A stretch of DNA of 64,000 nucleotides, taken from contig JBBPFI010000001.1 of assembly GCA_037974965.1 (NCBI GenBank), forward strand, positions 2,666,001 through 2,730,000, in the 5' to 3' direction. Numbering within the stretch: the first letter of the stretch is position 1; each line of letters begins with the position of its first letter. The translations under genes were made by a program, and so were the position numbers. Below the pieces are notes generated by a model that saw nothing but the letters and a program-made list of their open reading frames with translations, did no database searches and was not told the DNA's origin. Of the stretch, positions 33,349 through 45,608 are shown one piece after another. The DNA comes from Dacryopinax spathularia. Lineage: Eukaryota; Basidiomycota; Dacrymycetes; Dacrymycetales; Dacrymycetaceae.

Positions 33349-36300
33349 GCTGAGAGTTGGTCATATGAGGCCCAGGCCCGGGCCGGGGAGGCGGGGCGTG
33401 CTGTTCTGCACTGGTAGCTCCGCGACGGCGTAAGAATAGATCAATGCTAGTCTGACCGTGTTCGCCCTGCTCAGATCGTCTTCCCAGATAAGCGCCCAAC
33501 CTTTTCCTTACATAATAGAAAGGTGTCATGACGTGTCCGCTGCTCAAACCGGTTGTCCTATACGCCAAACTGCGCCAGCCAGCAATAGATTGCCAGCAAC
33601 CAAGGCCGTACTCGGCGCCTCTTGCTTGCACGGACCATTTCCAGCTTTGCAGAAGAACCAAGGCGTAGAAGCAGCACGCTCTAGAGTACATACATGGTCG
33701 TTATTCTTCCACGTCATTTTGCAGAACCGCGGTGGTACAGAACAGAAAAGGCACGTCAAACCCAAAGTCCAGGAACCGCCGGCTCACAATCAGTCCCATC
33801 TGAGCAGATTCAAATCACAGTATCGACCGATAAGGCCTTGCAGCACAAACACGACACGACAGCGAGCAAAGAAGCACTCTACGCGATGGACGCGAGCGCC
33901 CTACGTCAAGACGTTCTTCCAAGCGAGGCCAAGCGAGCCACAGCCGATGCTTCTATGCACCGCGCTGACATTTTTTACTTCCTGTCGTGCTGGTGTATTG
34001 ATGCCAGGTTTGGTCAAAGACCCTTGAGAAGAGGGTTGAAACACTGCTTTACTGAAGGTCATCAGATCGTGACCACGATTTCAAGGACGTCCGAAGGGTA
34101 GATCGGAGCTGAACACGATGGCGATTGATCATCGCCATCGTTCGTCCGCCAAAGGAGGCTCCGTCTCTCGCGGACGAACAGTCCGGGACAGTGCGTCGAA
34201 AGCCTGCAAGTCTCGCTAGCGTATGGCGGCATGTCCGGAATTGATGAACCTGATGTAGGCCGCGGGAGGTTCGGATGGACAGCATGACGACCCGCATCAG
34301 ACGCCCTCCAAGTGAAAATTTTATGCATACTCTTGATGGAAGCATCAGACTTCATCAGGACTCGTCTCACGCATCATATCATTCCTGTCCTGAAAAGAGT
34401 AAATGTTTTGAGGTGATCATCAGAATGCATGCTAGCTTACGACAAACAACGGTGATCGGTCCGCTCGTACGCATATCCAGACTAGACCGTCCAGCGGACG
34501 ATACCGCCGGCAAGCTCCCCGAGAGAAAGACGCTACGCCCCAGTCGGAACTCGGACGAAACACAACAATGACCGATCGAACAGACGACTCGTCATCCCCA
34601 TAACCATGCTGCCAATGATATCGGGAACTCCGATCCACGGGAGATCGGCCCGGTCCGTCTTTGTTCGCCGTGAGTCTGAGATGAAGGTTGCTGCATCGTA
34701 ATCAGTATCCGGCGCAACCGGCGCACTGAGCGGGTTTTAGGTGTTGTTAAAGCCGATATAATGGGGTTTGTGCGCCGACTCCGTGGGACGGAGAGGGAGC
34801 GGTTACGTTCGGTATGACAGCTGTGCGAGCAGGTCCGAGGGGGATTGATGAGCAAGTTGAAGAGGCGGCGACTAGGTGAGCTAACCGTTCGCTGTGGCGA
34901 GCCTTTGACGACCGCTAGAGAGGGGAGAGAACGGGGAGGGAGGGCCGAAAGGTGTTGTTCTGCCGCCTTTGGCTGTGGGTGCTGAAGGGTGGATGTGGTA
35001 TGTTGTTGGCCATTTATAGGCGTGGGATGGGGATGATGAACGAAAGGGGGGAACCGGCGAGGCTAGGCCGACGGTTTGGTGCTTGGACAGGATAATGAGT
35101 TTACGTATTTGGGAGTTGTCCTACATGCAACAGTCCGAGTATGACAACGGCCAGGCCTACCGAGCAACGTCTTGAACGGACAGAAGAATAATGAGTATAA
35201 TAGCACGCGTCTCGGATTTGTACTCTCTGATGAAGAAGTTGCGGGAGCGTTGCGCAGAGGCCGGGATTGTGACTTCCCATAACGCGGGGTGCGGGTGATT
35301 TGCCGTAGGCTCTCCTGTGTTGTTGTCATACACCCGTTGGGTTGGCCTTCGGACCGACGGGCGCGGCGCAGCTGTTGCGTAGGCAGGTAAGTACGCAGAG
35401 AGCGAGTCAGTCCTACTCGGGTTGGATAATGAGTCAATTGACGCCCGGGAAGAGGAGATCAGGTCAGATTCCCAAGTGAGGGAGTGCCAAGAATAGCCCG
35501 TCTCGGTCTGAGAGACGTACGGTCCGAGAACGAGAGACCGGCTCGTCCGGTGTCTGCTATCCTCCGGACGTGGACGTGTATGCGCTCAGCTGCTGGAGTG
35601 TTTGAGGGACCGGAGGATGTGCGCGCCGACGGGGATGGGGATGGGGATGGGATGTGGTTTCGGGTTTCCAATATGTGCATGCGTGCATCCATGCACGCGC
35701 GCCGCGGTTTTGATTGATTTGACAATGCGTGCATTGGGCCGTGATGGCCCGATGGATGTTAGGGATGAAAAGATGCCAGGCAGGCCGGGAATAGGGCTGG
35801 GCAGACCGCCGCGGGCGCGGTGAGGACGGACTGCGAGTTGGGATTGGTTCTTCTGGTCGTTGGCATGAGATTAGAAGGAAGAAAGTGCTTGTGAGGTGCT
35901 GCTGCTGGATTGGTTTGACCTGGTAGCATTTGCCTTGCTCCCGCGCAGTTCGGTCGCATCCGTCCGTAGTCCTCGCTGAATTGGACTGGCGATTGTCATC
36001 ATCTTACCAAACCACCCCTCTCACCACTTTAACCAACCGTACCAAACTATTCCCGCCGCAGAGGAACTCAGGGTATTTCTCCTCCTATTTTCATCCCCTC
36101 CTGAGTGGGAGAGTCACCCCTAGTTACTACTGCTACTATTTGCAGAGTAGTAGGAGAGACGCGGGTGAAACAGCCCACCAGTGAAGTGTCCAGCGAGGAA
36201 GTGGACGGAGCCAGAGAAGGACACACCGCTCCCCCTAGCGTCAACCGTCGTCTCCCTCAGCCTTCCCCTCACGCCTCGCCTCATTCAACGACTCGGCGAG

Positions 36301-36587
36301 GAGCGGTTGCTATCGCTGCTCGCCTCGCTCACCGACGTTCATCCGCGCCGGGCTCGTCGTCGTCGTCGTCTAGCCTTGTGCGGGCGCCGTCATCACTCAT
36401 CTCTCCATTGATCCTTTCTCATCGACTCGTGGTTGTGGCCCTCGTTGTCATCGTCCTCGTCGTCTATTATCCCACCGCACGAACCACATCGAACATTTCG
36501 CCTACGCTTACCGCGCTCGACACCTGCCTATCATCATAACGCCTCGCATCCACGCTTGCCCCTCGGGCTGAGGACACCAACGCCAGG
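33349..36587. other. 3.2-kb non-coding interval upstream of the MAPKKK gene
   Basis: No frame here has a recognisable domain or a consistent intron pattern; the longer frames (33458-34027, 35063-35437) overlap others and look fortuitous. The last 600 bp is pyrimidine-rich (TC runs from 36000, a GTC microsatellite at 36355-36370), as expected for a long promoter and 5' leader of the next gene. A transcript with little coding capacity could lie here, but nothing in the sequence proves it. Confidence 0.45.
35631..35654 (+). repeat. GGGGAT short tandem repeat
   Basis: About four units of GGGGAT in the long intergenic interval; G-runs of four could form a quadruplex. Confidence 0.6.
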
Positions 36588-39500
36588 ATGTATCCTACCT
36601 TCGGGCGGCAGGGCAAGCTCATCCCCTTCAACCCCGACCTCGACGACTCACCAAACGACACCGACCCGTCCTCTTCCTCCTCCTCGTCCAATCTTGGCGC
36701 CTCTCACGGCAACACTAGCGCCAATGCCAACAACGCCACTTCCCCCTCATCTTCCTCGCAACAGCAACGGAATGCGCCGGTTAAGATCACGAAGGAGTAT
36801 GCGAAGATGCGGCAGATCCAGAGGACGATCGATAAGAAACGGAGGGACAAGTTGGAGAAGCTCTCTCCCTCGTCCTCATCGACGTCTTTCTCTGCCGCAT
36901 CACCAGGTGGCAGCTCAAGCAGACGAGTAGGGATAGGAGTCATGGGTCCTCCGAGCCCATCATCCACCCCTCCGTCTTCGGCCGCACTATCATACGGCAG
37001 CACACCCACTCCAACCGCTTCGACGTCCGCTACTACCCATCCAAGTTCAGCCTCAGGCAGCGGGGGAAAGGTCCACACACCACCAACGCCAAGCCCCATC
37101 ACCCCAGGGGCATACCACTACCCGCCAGAAATTGACAGCGCGCGCCTCTCCCCCTCAGCAGCAACGGCAGACCGAGAAGACCCCTTTCATCAGATCGTCT
37201 CCCTCACCTCCACCGCCAGCCCGAACCCGAACACCCGCTATGCGCAACAACACACGCACACCTACTCGCCCTACACGCACTCGCATTCCCGCTCTGGCTC
37301 GTCGGCGAGTGTGGTCGAGCATTCACCTGTTAACTCTGCGACCACGCAGAGTGCGGCTGGGAGCGCACCGGCTAGTGCGTATTTGCCGTACGAGGTGCCG
37401 ACGAATACTGTTATGCTGGCTATTACGCTCGATGGGGACGATTATAGGCAGGTGGACGTGACGGGTGTTAATGGGAGCCAGAGGATCCGTGAAAGGATTC
37501 TCAGTTCGGTGCGTCCCTCTCTTTCTTCATATCCACAAATGCGCAGCATATACTAACCCGTTTTACGCATATAGCTGGGTTATCCACCAGAATATCACCG
37601 TGATTTCTCCCTCTACAAAACCGAGTTCGGCACCACCCCTGAAGGAGCAAAGGAGCACCCACCAGTATCGGACGACTGGCTCCTCCTACAAGTACACGGT
37701 GCAGCAAGCAACAACAAGACCCAGCTGAAATACTACGTCGAGCATAATCCAGGCGCACCACCTCTTCCTCCCCCTTCCTTGCCTGTATCTGGACATGCAA
37801 GACCTGCACCCGCACCTATCCAGCCGTCCCAGCAGAGCCCGGCGCACTTGACGACCAATAGTCCGGAACAGCTCATGAGCCCTTCTTCCCCTCTACCGCC
37901 AAACGGCTACCACCCCCATTCTCATCCGCACGCACACTCTCAACCGCATCTTGGCACACGACAAAGTCCAACCCACACCGCTCCTCCTCCCTTACCTCCC
38001 AACCCGTACCACTCCCATCCGCACCCGCACGTGCAAGTGCAGCACGCGAACACCTACCCGGCGCCTGCACCTCCGCCCACTGGAAGTTCGGGGTATTATG
38101 TCTCTCCGCCGCCTTACGAAGCAGCAGCAGCAGCGGGCAGAGGGCCGCACTCATTCGGTCCACCAGTAGGAGTAGACGAGAAACGCGCCCCCACGCCTGG
38201 TCCAGCATCAGCTCTCTCCATGGGCGCCGGTCCAGCACAAGGATCAACAAGCCGACCTCTCCCACGCGAGCAGCCCAGGCCACCTCCACCCCCTCCTCCA
38301 GTGTCGCAAATGCAGTACCACACCTACGCCGCTGTCTCCAGTCCTGCACCTCCCTCCTCAGCAGCAGCACACGGCCGAACAAGCAGCGCGGAGAACCACA
38401 CTCCTCCTCCCGGCCCAGGGCAGCAGACACCGACCCCGACACCCACGCCGCGCCGACAGCCACCGGTGCCCAGCTCCGCTCCTCCAAACCTGGGGATATA
38501 CGATGACATATACGCTGCTCCTTCCCCCTCACCCTCATCAACCAATACAGCACCCACACCTGCTTCCTCTGCTCCTCCGCCTCCGCAGCACCAGCATCAG
38601 CATCAGCACCCACACGCAGGGGAGACATACTCCAACTCAGCTGTCAATGCTGGAATACCGTTCTTGACCCGCCTCCCGCCTCCAATACCGCAGAAAACGG
38701 AGAGGAGGAAAGTGAGTGTTGATGCGCGTAACGGCACAGGGGGGATATTCGGTCCAGGACTGAGCGCAGCAGCAGCGGGGCTTGTACAGGCTGGAGCGGT
38801 GGCCGGGGCTGTGGGAGCTGTAGCTGCTGGTGGTGCTGGGACTGGGACTTCTGGGATTGGTGCTGGCGGTGGTGCTGGTGGGGAGGGGACGACGGGATGG
38901 GGGACGGGGGAGGAGGATGTGGAGGTTTTGGAGAGGGGGAGGATGGAGCGGGAGAGGGAGGATCGGGAGCGGGAAAGAGAGCGGGAAAGAGAGAGAGAGA
39001 GAGAACGGGAGAGGGAAAGAGACAGAGACAGAGAGCGGGACAGAGAGAGGGATAGGGAAGAGAATGAGAGGCAGAGACAGGGGATGTACGGTGCTCAGCG
39101 GATCGACAGTGTGTCTTCTTCTCCCCGAAATGTCACTGTTGAGGACGACTGACCTCGTTTGTTTCTAGCTTCTACTCGTTTCTTGCCTCCCACTGTTGCC
39201 CCTCGCCTCGCTTCTTCGCCTACCGGGCCTGGTGGCTCTTTCTCCCGTACACTGAGCCACTCCAAGTCCACCACCCACCTCCGATCAGGTACCTCCAATG
39301 CCTCGCTCTTGCCTATCGGACCTTCGCCCAGTCCTAGCAGTGTACGTACCCAAGCTACCGGTCCTGGAAGCAGGTTCGGCGCTGCCAGCCCTGCGCCTGG
39401 CTCTGCCTACCCGAGCAGGAACGCCACCCCTAGTCGACCTGGTGCGCCGGCCGCCCCCTCTCTCAATACCCGGCGCCATCCCTCCGTTACGGCCTACACT

Positions 39501-41855
39501 GCTCAGCCCTACGCGCCGTCGCCAATCTCGCCCGAGCGTTCCACCCTGCGGAGGAACCTCATCCCGACCCCGTCTTCTGCTGCTCCTTCTACTACTTCGG
39601 AATCCTCTACCCCAACGTCGGCAAATACGAACATCAGCGACCACAGCCTTACCCCCACTAGCTCGGTCCCCACCCCCCCTTCCTCGTTGCGCAACCGCCC
39701 GCCAAGGCCGTTCCACGAACTCCAAACGCCAAGTGACACGACAAATTACAGCAGTACGCTCCTGCGCCATCCGCACGTCCGTGGTGGGAGGAGTATCCCG
39801 CGCAGTCCCTTCCCGCACACGAGACGCGATTCGGACTTGCATGGTGGTTCCGGCAAAGACACGGACGATAGTGGCAGTCCCACCTCTCCGAGTCAGGGAA
39901 GTTCTCAGACTGGGCCGGCAACGCCGAGCGAGGACCAGACGGCCATTGCGAGTGGCACGGACGAGGAGAGTGGAACTGAGCGACCTGGAGTGCCCCGTGG
40001 TGTACGTACGAAACGGCCTGTGCCGAGGGCGCCGCCGCTGCCCAGCACGTCGGGACAGCATGAGGAGATTACCTGGTCCCGATTGTGGGATAACGACAGG
40101 CAAAGTGGTCCCTCCTCGTCTGCCTCAACTTCCCGACCGGAACAGCAAGTGGAAGACGACGCATCCAGCACACTCATCCCACCTTCGAGACTCGCTCCCG
40201 CTCAGCCGCAGCCGACTACTCTTGTTGCGCGCTCTCACCCCTCGTCGCCTGCCTCTACACCACAGATCCAGCTCAGCGAGCCACCGACCTCACCGCACGG
40301 TATCCCGACTGTCGACCTTGCATTGGTGAACGACGACGGGTACGACGACGACGACGGTACGCTATGGATCACCCCTCCGCAGCATCATCTTCCTCCCAGC
40401 ACACCCTCGCGCAGGCCGATGGTCCCGCCCATTCAAACAGATCAGATCAACGGCCGCCCGAATGGTCAACTCGCGTCCTCTCGCGGTGCTTCGCCGCTCA
40501 ACAGCGCTGGGCAGCCATCGAGCGACAAAGGGTATGGAGACTGGGAACTCCGACCACAGCCTGAGGACGTGTATGATAACCTTGACCAGTTCTTCCCTGG
40601 GCATGATCTGGACAAGCCCGTACTCGAGAGTGCTTCTGCGGGTGGCAAGTCTCCAGTGGACGAGATTGAGCCGCTTGGACAGGCACCGGCGGCTGGTGCG
40701 CACCTTAACAAAGATCGGTTCAAGCACAAGAAGTCCATTCGCTACGTTGCCAATGTTGCTCGTAAGCAGTTGCACGGTGAAGCCGGCGAGGACCAGAAGA
40801 CGATCATGAAGCGCAAGCGGACGACCAAGCTGTGGAACAGCAAAGTCGAGGAAGTTGCGCCTGGTCAGGCTCTGCCCACTCCATCCGAGCCCGAGTCGCC
40901 CGCGGGGACAAGTCAACGCCCAACCGTTCGGTATACGAAGGGTCAGCTGATTGGGAAGGGCACGTATGGCCGTGTCTACATGGGCATGAACCTTGCTACT
41001 GGTGAGATGCTTGCGATCAAGCAGGTCGAGCTGCCCAAGACGCTCTCGGATCGGGCGGATAATAAGCAGCAGGCGGTGGTGGATGCGATCAAGTCGGAGA
41101 GTAACACTCTCAAGGACCTGGATCATCCGAATATCGTGACGTACCTCGGGTGTGAGGAGACCGAGGACTATTTCAACATGTAAGCTGCTTTGTCCTATGA
41201 CGAGGTGCAAATATGCTAATACTTTTGTAGTTTCCTGGAATACGTGCCTGGAGGCAGCGTCGGCCATACTCTACGCCGATACGGCCGGTTCAGGGAGGAC
41301 GTGATTAAGAACATCACCACGCAGATCTTGGACGGTCTTGCCTACCTGCACGCAATGGGCATCACCCACCGCGACCTGAAAGCGGACAACATCCTAATCG
41401 ACCACGAAGGGAACTGCAAGATCTCGGACTTCGGCACGTCGAAGCGCGCCGAAGACGCCTATGCCGACCAAGCTGGCGCTACCCTCCTGACCGGCTCCAT
41501 TCCCTGGATGGCACCCGAAATGTTCGGCGGCGCGCGAAACGGCTACGGCGCGAAAGTGGACATCTGGTCGCTCGGCTGTGTCTTCCTCGAGATGTGGGCT
41601 GGCGAGCGGCCGTGGAGCAACGACGAGCTCATGCAGGTCATGTACAAGGTCATGACGAACAAGCAGGCGCCGCCTGTGCCCGAGGGCGTACACCTGCCTC
41701 CAGAGGCAGAACAGTTCCGCTTGAAATGTTGTGCGATCAACCCGGAAGACAGACCGACCGCTGCGCAGCTGAGGCAGGAACCGTACCTCGTCTTGCCGAA
41801 GGACTGGAAGTTCCCGACGCCATTCTCGACCATTTCTGCTGTTGCTGCTCAGTAG
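36588..41855 (+). CDS. BCK1: Bck1/Mkh1-type MAPKKK of the cell-wall integrity pathway
   Basis: A Ser/Thr kinase that would activate the MAPKK of the cell-wall integrity cascade. Introns 37509-37574, 39109-39168 and 41180-41230 give 1696 residues. N-terminal to middle: Ser/Pro/Thr-rich sequence; a conserved block, MLAITLDGDDYRQVDVTGVN through LGYPPEYHRDFSLYKTEFG and DDWLLLQVHG (about 37411-37740); a Pro/His-rich stretch; Gly/Ala-rich sequence; then an Arg-Glu repeat (38944-39075). The kinase domain starts RYTKGQLIGKGTYGRVYMG (about 40930), with the catalytic Lys in LAIKQVELP, HRDLKADN, DFGTSKRAED and GSIPWMAPEMFGG, and ends near the C-terminus. All catalytic residues present. The second intron border is the least sure. 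Identification rests on kinase domain plus the conserved N-terminal block. Confidence 0.93.
38941..39075 (+). repeat. Purine-rich coding repeat (Arg-Glu/Asp tract)
   Basis: Imperfect GAGCGGGA/GAGAGA units coding for alternating Arg and Glu/Asp, about 45 residues. Slippage-prone and likely to vary in length between strains. Confidence 0.8.
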
Positions 41856-43574
41856 CGTCAACCTTCGCCTTCAGCCTTTATCGTCAAAGAAGGGCAAAGC
41901 CTGGCAACAAAATTCTCTCACATCAACCCAAAACGCAAACAGTTTACGCACCCTAACGGACTCTCACGCTACCCTATCCTACCATACACAATACCCCTCC
42001 AACCCCGGTCTCATACCATCCAACCAACGAACCATCAAACCACGTTGACCTTACTCCCCACAAACCACCTTTTTCTCCCACTCCGTGCGCTCATGATAGT
42101 AGCTATAATGTCTCCTCCTCTTGCCTCAATTCCTTTTCTTTTAGTGTCTTGCATCGTTTGTGATTGCTAGCGAGCTAGGTGTTCTTGCATATGGATGAAT
42201 GACTGCACCAAGTATCCGACCTCTGATCAGCTTGAGAGGAGGCCGATCTTATCGGGACGAACAAGGGAAGACTGCCAAGCTCAAACGCGCGCTCAACGCG
42301 GCGAACGCCCAAATTCTGCGCTTCTGCCGCCCGAACACCGAACAGCAACATGCCGCCTGCCGGCAGATCGGCATTAAGTAGCACTGCACATGCGATTATG
42401 TATGCATCAGAAGCGTGCAGATCCCTTTCTTTCATACAAATCCATACAAATCCCTCGCATACCATTCAATACCAATCCAAAAGTCAATCAACGCGAGTCC
42501 CCTAAAAAAAGGCACCGCGCGGGTTTTTCAGGGTGCAAGTGATAGTGATATGATGAGCGGCGAGGGTTCTTCAGGCTGCGAGCGATGTGGCGCACGTACG
42601 TCACTCCGCGTCTTCTCGCATCGGCAGGGGACCGGCGGTGGGTAGGGCGTATGCGAGACACACCGCAAGCCGGCAGATCTGCTCTACAGTATGTTTTCGT
42701 CAGGAGGGAGATGGCGCCCCGCCCCGATCTTTTGCATCTTACACTTGCAATTGGTTTCCTGCGTCGCTGCGCGCCGCTTTCGCTCGCTTTCGCTCGCTCC
42801 TTTTTGTGGATTTGGAAGTCCGGTCTTGCGCCCCGGCGGTGCCGGTTGCCGAGCTACTCGATTAGGGGATCTTAGGGGACAAACCGCTGCGGGCAAGAAG
42901 AAGAAGATAGAAGAAGAAGAAGAAGAAGAAGGGTCGGCTCGGCACCACTAACCTGGTGGGTGCCGAAAGAGTGGATTCGCCGCAGCGCCGGTTTATCACC
43001 GCTCACCCACGCACACCTCCCCGACCGACATCCCGATAAACACCCCTAAAAACCCGCTCAGAACGCTTGTAGATTGGTCGCACGTCCCGGATCTGGCGAC
43101 GCACACGACCCCGACCAGCGGACGGCCGCTCGGCACCTGTCGCACGCCAGTCCAATCCCCCTTTGTTGTAGGGCGTTATTGCTTGTTGGAGTAATAATAG
43201 AAGAGAAGGCAGAGACCGGCAGATCGGAGGGCGGAGTGAGGAGGTCGTGTACGAATGAAGAAGAAGTTCATCGGCTCATCATCACATCAACACTCGTCCA
43301 TTCCATCACCCATCACCCATCACCGCATCGGCATCAGCATCAATATCACCACTAGAAGCTTCGAATTCGTTTAGCTGTGCGACTGAGGCCGTCTATCTCC
43401 CCTCTGACTTGGTGCGGACTTTAGACCGTTCCCTTTGTTTTATCGCCCTGACTGAGGACAAGCACAGCATATATCCCTCTCTGTCTTCCTCTCGTACCCC
43501 CACATCCACGAACCCGACTGCCGACTGCATATCTTATCGCCTTGCCCTGTGTTTGAGGAGACCACCAACAGCGC
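41856..43574. other. 1.7-kb intergenic region
   Basis: 3' region of BCK1 and a pyrimidine-rich promoter/leader of the next gene. Contains the AAG microsatellite listed separately. Two overlapping frames at 42585-42951 look fortuitous. Confidence 0.45.
42895..42931 (+). repeat. AAG microsatellite
   Basis: About 12 units of AAG/GAA with one interruption (ATAG). Confidence 0.85.
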
Positions 43575-45608
43575 ATGTGGAAACACCCCGCAGGGACGTA
43601 CGACCTCGCCCACCGGGAGCGATGGGAGCGCTCGCGCGCCTCTCCGCCCGTGCTCTCCCACCTTCCTGCGTTGGGGTTACTGAGCCCAACGGGGAGTCTG
43701 AGTCCCAATAGTCCTGGCGCTGGTAGCCCGCTAGGCGGAGCAGCGGGGAACGGGAGGAGCTCGCCTGAGGGTGCTGCTGGGGGAGGGGGAGGGGCGGGGA
43801 AGGAGAGAGTACATAATGTAAAGAAGGAGCTGAAGCTGGATGCTAATGAGAGGTGGAACGAGGCGCTGAAACATATGCGGGAGGAGGTGCGTCCTTCTTC
43901 ACCTTCCGATGTCCGAAGTCCGGTGCTGATAGGTTTTCTGGGTGCGATGTAGGCAGGGTACAACGACGCCGTGGAAGGGAAGAACGACGTCCGCTCGCGC
44001 TGGGCACGCGCGACGCTGTATGCGCATCATCTGGCCGAGACTACCGGTCCGGCACCAGGAGGGTTCGACAGCGATTCCGACAGCGAGGACGACAGTGGCG
44101 GGAGCGGCGGGAGTGGAGAGGGCGAGAGTGACGAGATGGAAGAGCACGCACTGGCAAAACATCTCGAGGAACAGCATTACCTCGAGATGATCGATCCTAA
44201 GCATCGGTCTGTCCCCTTCTCTCTCTCTCCCCTTCGGGAGGGCTAGACGTTTCAGGCCAGGCTAACCTCCTTTTCTGCGTGATTGCACAGGTATGGCAGT
44301 AACCTGAAGTACTACCATAGACGATGGATCGAGAGTGATACAGAGGACAACTTCTTCAAGTGGCTCGACCGCGGCGACGGGAAATACCTCTCCCTGCCCG
44401 AATGCCCTCGCCAACACCTAGAGAGCGCGACCGTGCGCTACCTCACCCCAGAGCAGAGGTTTCACTACCTGGTCGAGATTGACCCACAGGGGAAACTGAG
44501 ATGGGCACATAATCATGAGCTGGTCGATACGACTCCGGGGAAATGGGAGGATACGGGCGAGGGGAGGGGGGTGGAGCCTACTGCCGCTGCGGGGGACAGT
44601 GACCCGAATTCTCCGCCCGCCGAGGGAAGTGGAGCAGAGAGCGAGCCTGCCTCTTCTTCCCCTCCCACGCCCTTATCCGAGCAAGACGACCCGTCCCCCA
44701 ACAACACCACAACCGCAAACGGGAATGGGAACGGCAACGGTCCAAACAGCGGCAAAGGTGTCGACCAACACAACTTCCGCCAATCCCTGACCGAACACCT
44801 CCTGCGCAAAACCCTCGCGCGCAAGCTCAAGCGGCGCAAGCGCGAGACGTGGATCTACGTCGCCAGCGCATCTTATGACCTCTATGTGGGCATAAAGAGC
44901 TCGGGCAGCTTCCAGCATTCGAGTTTCTTGCAAGGGGGGGTTATTGCCAGTGCGGGGACGCTCACGGTGAGGGAGGGCGTTATTCAAAGTATGAGCCCGT
45001 TGAGTGGACATTATCGGACTTCTATTGAGGTGCGTCTTGCTTTATTCCTCCCTTTCCCTTTCCCTTTCCCTTCTTGCGCCCATGCCTTCCCTTCCACGCC
45101 CCATCCTGTTTCCTGCTATTATGGCCCAGTATGGGATATTGTACCTGACCCACACTGCGTGCAGCACTTCAAATCCTTCGTCACTGTCCTCGAACGGCGA
45201 GGTGCCGACCTCTCAAAAGTCAGCGTATCGAAATCAGTCGCCCAACTCTGGGGCTCTCAGAAAGCGACAAAACTCAAACACATCCGTTCCTCGCTCGCCC
45301 ATATCCCTCGCGCCGGTATACGCAGCCTACAAAGCGCAATGCAGATGACGCCTATCCACCCGCCCTCGGGAGGAGGAGGGGGAGTGGGGCAAGGAGAGGA
45401 ATATGACGAGGAGAGGATGGCGAGAAGGAGGGAAGCGCTGTATGGGAGGCCGCCGAGCGATAAGGCCAAAAGGAGTCTGGAGAGCGTGGTCGAGATGCCG
45501 GAGCAGGAGGAGGAGCTGGACGAGGGGGAGGGCGGGGGGTGGGGGAGCGACGTTTCGGCGAGGTCGTGGCGCTCAGGGAGGTCTTGGAGATCCGGGAAGA
45601 GCTGGTGA
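43575..45608 (+). CDS. Fungal relative of plant IQM (IQ-motif, calmodulin-binding) proteins
   Basis: Four exons; introns near 43887-43952, 44203-44291 and 45030-45164 (the last has a TTTCCC repeat). The N-terminus is Ser/Gly/Pro-rich. A helical segment (LDANERWNEALKHMREE then VRSRWARATLYAHHLAE) is the place where IQM proteins bind calmodulin, but a clear IQ consensus is not seen. The conserved core matches plant IQMs block by block: LEMIDPKHRYGSNLKYYHRR, FFKWLDRGDGKYLSLPECPR, VRYLTPEQRFHYLVEID, ELVDTTPGKW, ETWIYVASASYDLYVGIKSS, GSFQHSSFLQGGVIASAGTL, MSPLSGHYRTS and FKSFVTVLERRGADLSKV. An acidic insert and an Asn/Gly-rich linker interrupt the core. The C-terminus is Ser/Arg/Trp-rich (SARSWRSGRSWRSGKSW). 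Role unknown; calcium signalling is inferred. Confidence 0.8.

Noticed and set aside
33092-33691. 199-codon minus-strand frame at the phosphatase 3' end
   Set aside because: Overlaps the true phosphatase exon and has no recognisable domain.
36105-36539. Long frame in the MAPKKK leader considered as an upstream ORF
   Set aside because: It opens at GTG rather than ATG and its composition follows the pyrimidine-rich leader.
37873-38628. 251-codon minus-strand frame inside the MAPKKK gene
   Set aside because: Shadow of the Pro/His-rich coding repeat on the plus strand; no ATG-led conserved content.
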